Shown one piece after another: positions 6,568 through 7,335 of a stretch of 7,335 nt of DNA (its first letter is position 1; every line of letters begins with the position of its first letter). The notes under the pieces were generated by a model that had not been told where the DNA came from, did not search any database, and was given only the letters and a program-made list of their open reading frames with translations. The stretch comes from Sphingobacterium sp. UBA1575 (GTDB taxonomy: Bacteria > Bacteroidota > Bacteroidia > Sphingobacteriales > Sphingobacteriaceae), in contig DCOH01000047.1 in the NCBI GenBank assembly GCA_002322865.1, positions 1 through 7,335 of the forward strand. Reading direction: 5' to 3'. Position numbers and translations under genes: made by a program.

Positions 6568-7335
6568 CTATAATAACTTATAGGTAAAACCGACCATGAT
6601 CTCTGTTCCTCGGAAATAACTTCGCTGTATATATTCATTCCCATACCATTTTCCGCCTGTTCCTGGGTTGGCATAAACCGTCTTAATTGCAGGGTCTAAA
6701 GCATTTTTTGCAAATCCTTTGAATAGTAATTTTTTTCCAATTTTTTGGCTCCAAACAATATCCAGCATCGGAACAGGTCGGGCATATAGATCTGGTTCTC
6801 CCAAAAGATTGATGTGAACTAATCGTTCGCCTACCATATTGAAGGTGCAGGTAAGGTCAGTACCCCAGGTCTTATTGGTGAAATTTAACCAGCCATTGAT
6901 CGAATAGGGGGCTTGCTCAAACAGTGGGCTGTTCTTCGGGCTATGCCGGTCGAAGGAGGTATTCGCCTGATATCGCAGATCACTTTTTCTGACATTACTC
7001 TGTGCCAACATCAAATTGGTACCAATCGAAAAATACCTTAACCGATCCCATATATTTCCCAAATTCTTTACCGCTTCCAATTCAAATCCCCATACATATC
7101 CTATATTCGATTCATTTTCAAAACGTATCACAGGAAACTCTGGGTAAATAGAGGCCAAACCATTTGTTTTTAAACTGAATACACGTACTAATTGGTTTTT
7201 TAGCTGTTTGCCAAAGGCAGAAAATGCGAGAACCTCGGATGTGTTAGGAAACCATTCCCATCTAAAATCTAAATTTTTGGTCGTTTGATTTCGTAGGTTC
7301 GGATTGCCAACAACCAATCCCATCTGGAATGGGTC
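6568..7335 (-). CDS. TonB-dependent receptor, C-terminal part (5' end outside window)
   Basis: This is the last 255 residues of an outer-membrane TonB-dependent receptor, which uses proton-motive force relayed by TonB to import a bound ligand. The frame is open to the right edge: the residues DPFQ precede the first visible Met, so that Met (7321-7323) is internal and not the start. The opening resembles the barrel signature of Bacteroidota SusC/CirA-like receptors: a VVGNPNLR motif, then a KNLDFRWEWFPN segment and an FSAFGKQLKN strand. The rest alternates aromatic and polar residues like transmembrane beta-strands, including a GFELEAVKNLG strand and a KGFAKNALDP segment typical of the penultimate strands. 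It ends in GFTYKLL, a barrel-terminal strand, although the last residue is Leu rather than the more usual Phe or Trp. The plug and any N-terminal carboxypeptidase-regulatory-like domain lie outside the window. It is first in the visible operon, 17 bases ahead of the next gene, and no SusD homologue follows. The substrate cannot be inferred. Confidence 0.93.
   Translation of the reverse strand, partial: DPFQMGLVVGNPNLRNQTTKNLDFRWEWFPNTSEVLAFSAFGKQLKNQLVRVFSLKTNGLASIYPEFPVIRFENESNIGYVWGFELEAVKNLGNIWDRLRYFSIGTNLMLAQSNVRKSDLRYQANTSFDRHSPKNSPLFEQAPYSINGWLNFTNKTWGTDLTCTFNMVGERLVHINLLGEPDLYARPVPMLDIVWSQKIGKKLLFKGFAKNALDPAIKTVYANPGTGGKWYGNEYIQRSYFRGTEIMVGFTYKLL

Noticed and set aside
6465..6674. A 69-codon minus-strand ORF bridging the receptor end and the next gene's start
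   Set aside because: It overlaps two well-supported genes in another frame, shows no domain or signal peptide, and has a composition typical of out-of-frame reading.

Overview
The window looks like a piece of a Bacteroidota chromosome, probably Sphingobacteriales (Sphingobacterium/Pedobacter-like). The reasons are the AT-rich sequence, the lack of strong Shine-Dalgarno sites, a large TonB-dependent outer-membrane receptor, and a run of signal peptidase II lipoproteins whose first residues after the acylated cysteine are rich in Lys and Asp/Glu. The genus is a guess; the phylum is fairly secure.

All six genes lie on the minus strand, so the reading order runs from high to low coordinates. The C-terminal 255 residues of a TonB-dependent receptor come first (6568-7335, cut by the window edge). 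Next is a 615-residue lipoprotein with three DUF4397-like beta-sandwich modules (4703-6550), then a 438-residue lipoprotein of the same general type (3367-4683). Three fasciclin (FAS1) lipoproteins follow: 426 aa with two domains (2086-3366), 460 aa with two domains (675-2057), and 218 aa with one full domain plus the first part of a second (15-671). Gaps between genes are 17, 19, 0, 28 and 3 bases, with no room for internal promoters or terminators, so this is almost certainly one transcript. Its promoter lies beyond the right edge, and its end may lie beyond the left edge.

The likely collective picture, by inference, is a cell-surface assembly. An outer-membrane TonB-dependent transporter is co-expressed with five lipoproteins that are probably exported to the outer leaflet, carrying five FAS1 domains (the fifth incomplete) and about five DUF4397-like modules. 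No SusD-type lipoprotein is present after the receptor, so this is not a standard SusC/SusD glycan-uptake pair. FAS1 domains in other organisms act in adhesion and ligand binding, and the substrate here cannot be read from the sequence. The main oddity is that the last gene stops inside its second FAS1 domain 14 bases from the window edge, which suggests a nonsense or frameshift event.

No RNA genes, insertion sequences, CRISPR arrays or sizeable non-coding stretches were found. The longest gap between genes is 28 bases.
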